A stretch of DNA of 6,422 nucleotides from Bacteroidales bacterium. GTDB lineage: Bacteria; Bacteroidota; Bacteroidia; Bacteroidales; GCA-2748055. Each line of letters begins with the position of its first letter. The first letter of the stretch is position 1. The position numbers were made by a program, and so were the translations under genes. Where the stretch lies: positions 1 through 6,422 of the forward strand of contig JAOZLK010000272.1 in assembly GCA_029934875.1 (NCBI GenBank), in the 5' to 3' direction. Below are positions 6,377-6,422 of the stretch, piece by piece. The notes under the pieces are model-generated. The model saw only the letters and a program-made list of their open reading frames with translations, was not told the origin of the DNA and did not search any database.

Positions 6377-6422
6377 AGATCATAAAGATCCGCTTGACTT
6401 GAATGCCCGGATAGTCTATTTA

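Larger units (their letters stand above)
6263..6422. other. Non-coding right-edge intergenic region
   Basis: About 160 bases upstream of the leftward secreted-protein gene hold no gene I can support. Plus-strand ATG at 6403 stops after three codons. The region contains the promoter presumed for the leftward gene (no TAnnTTTG element is obvious on that strand), the GGGGAATCCCC palindrome and the DnaA-box-like cluster. Any gene they serve on the right lies beyond the window. Confidence 0.6.

Noticed and set aside
1..6422. Defence island, mobile element or CRISPR content
   Set aside because: There are no transposase, integrase, nuclease, toxin-antitoxin or regularly spaced repeat-spacer signals. 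All recognisable genes are core housekeeping or envelope genes.

Overview
The window looks like ordinary chromosomal DNA of a Bacteroidota species, probably in or near the Bacteroidales/Marinilabiliales (an inference from protein style, not a search). The clues are a RecA with the [11 protein letters not shown] variant, a secreted TPR + PD40 β-propeller + C-terminal SPOR-like protein, a FloA/UPF0365 flotillin beside a short NfeD, weak or absent Shine-Dalgarno sequences, and one sequence matching the Bacteroidota -7 promoter element TAnnTTTG. Coding density is high, with no transposase, integrase, phage gene, CRISPR array, tRNA or rRNA visible.

Layout. Positions 1-1729 are a leftward block read in the order bcp (1729-1265), recA (1252-233), then a small membrane-protein gene that starts at 203 and runs off the left edge. 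Spacings of 12 and 29 bases suggest one operon coupling peroxide defence and recombinational repair. A divergent intergenic region of about 70 bases separates this block from a rightward run: a large secreted cell-envelope protein (1799-3721), clpS (3773-4057), a short nfeD-like gene (4064-4543) and floA (4589-5596). A secreted protein of unknown function (6262-5603, leftward) converges on floA with only 6 bases between the stop codons.

How the genes may work together. ClpS delivers N-degron substrates to ClpAP/ClpCP. NfeD and FloA form the known membrane-microdomain pair. The SPOR/TPR/PD40 protein probably acts in the periplasm at peptidoglycan. The rightward run is therefore envelope and proteostasis housekeeping, but there is no evidence beyond proximity that it is one system.

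The least expected signal is at the right edge. Four near-matches to the DnaA box TTATNCACA lie at 11-13 base spacing in 6332-6376, followed by two GATC sites. This could be the margin of a replication origin or a DnaA-controlled promoter whose gene lies beyond the window. I see no convincing previously undescribed multi-gene system here.
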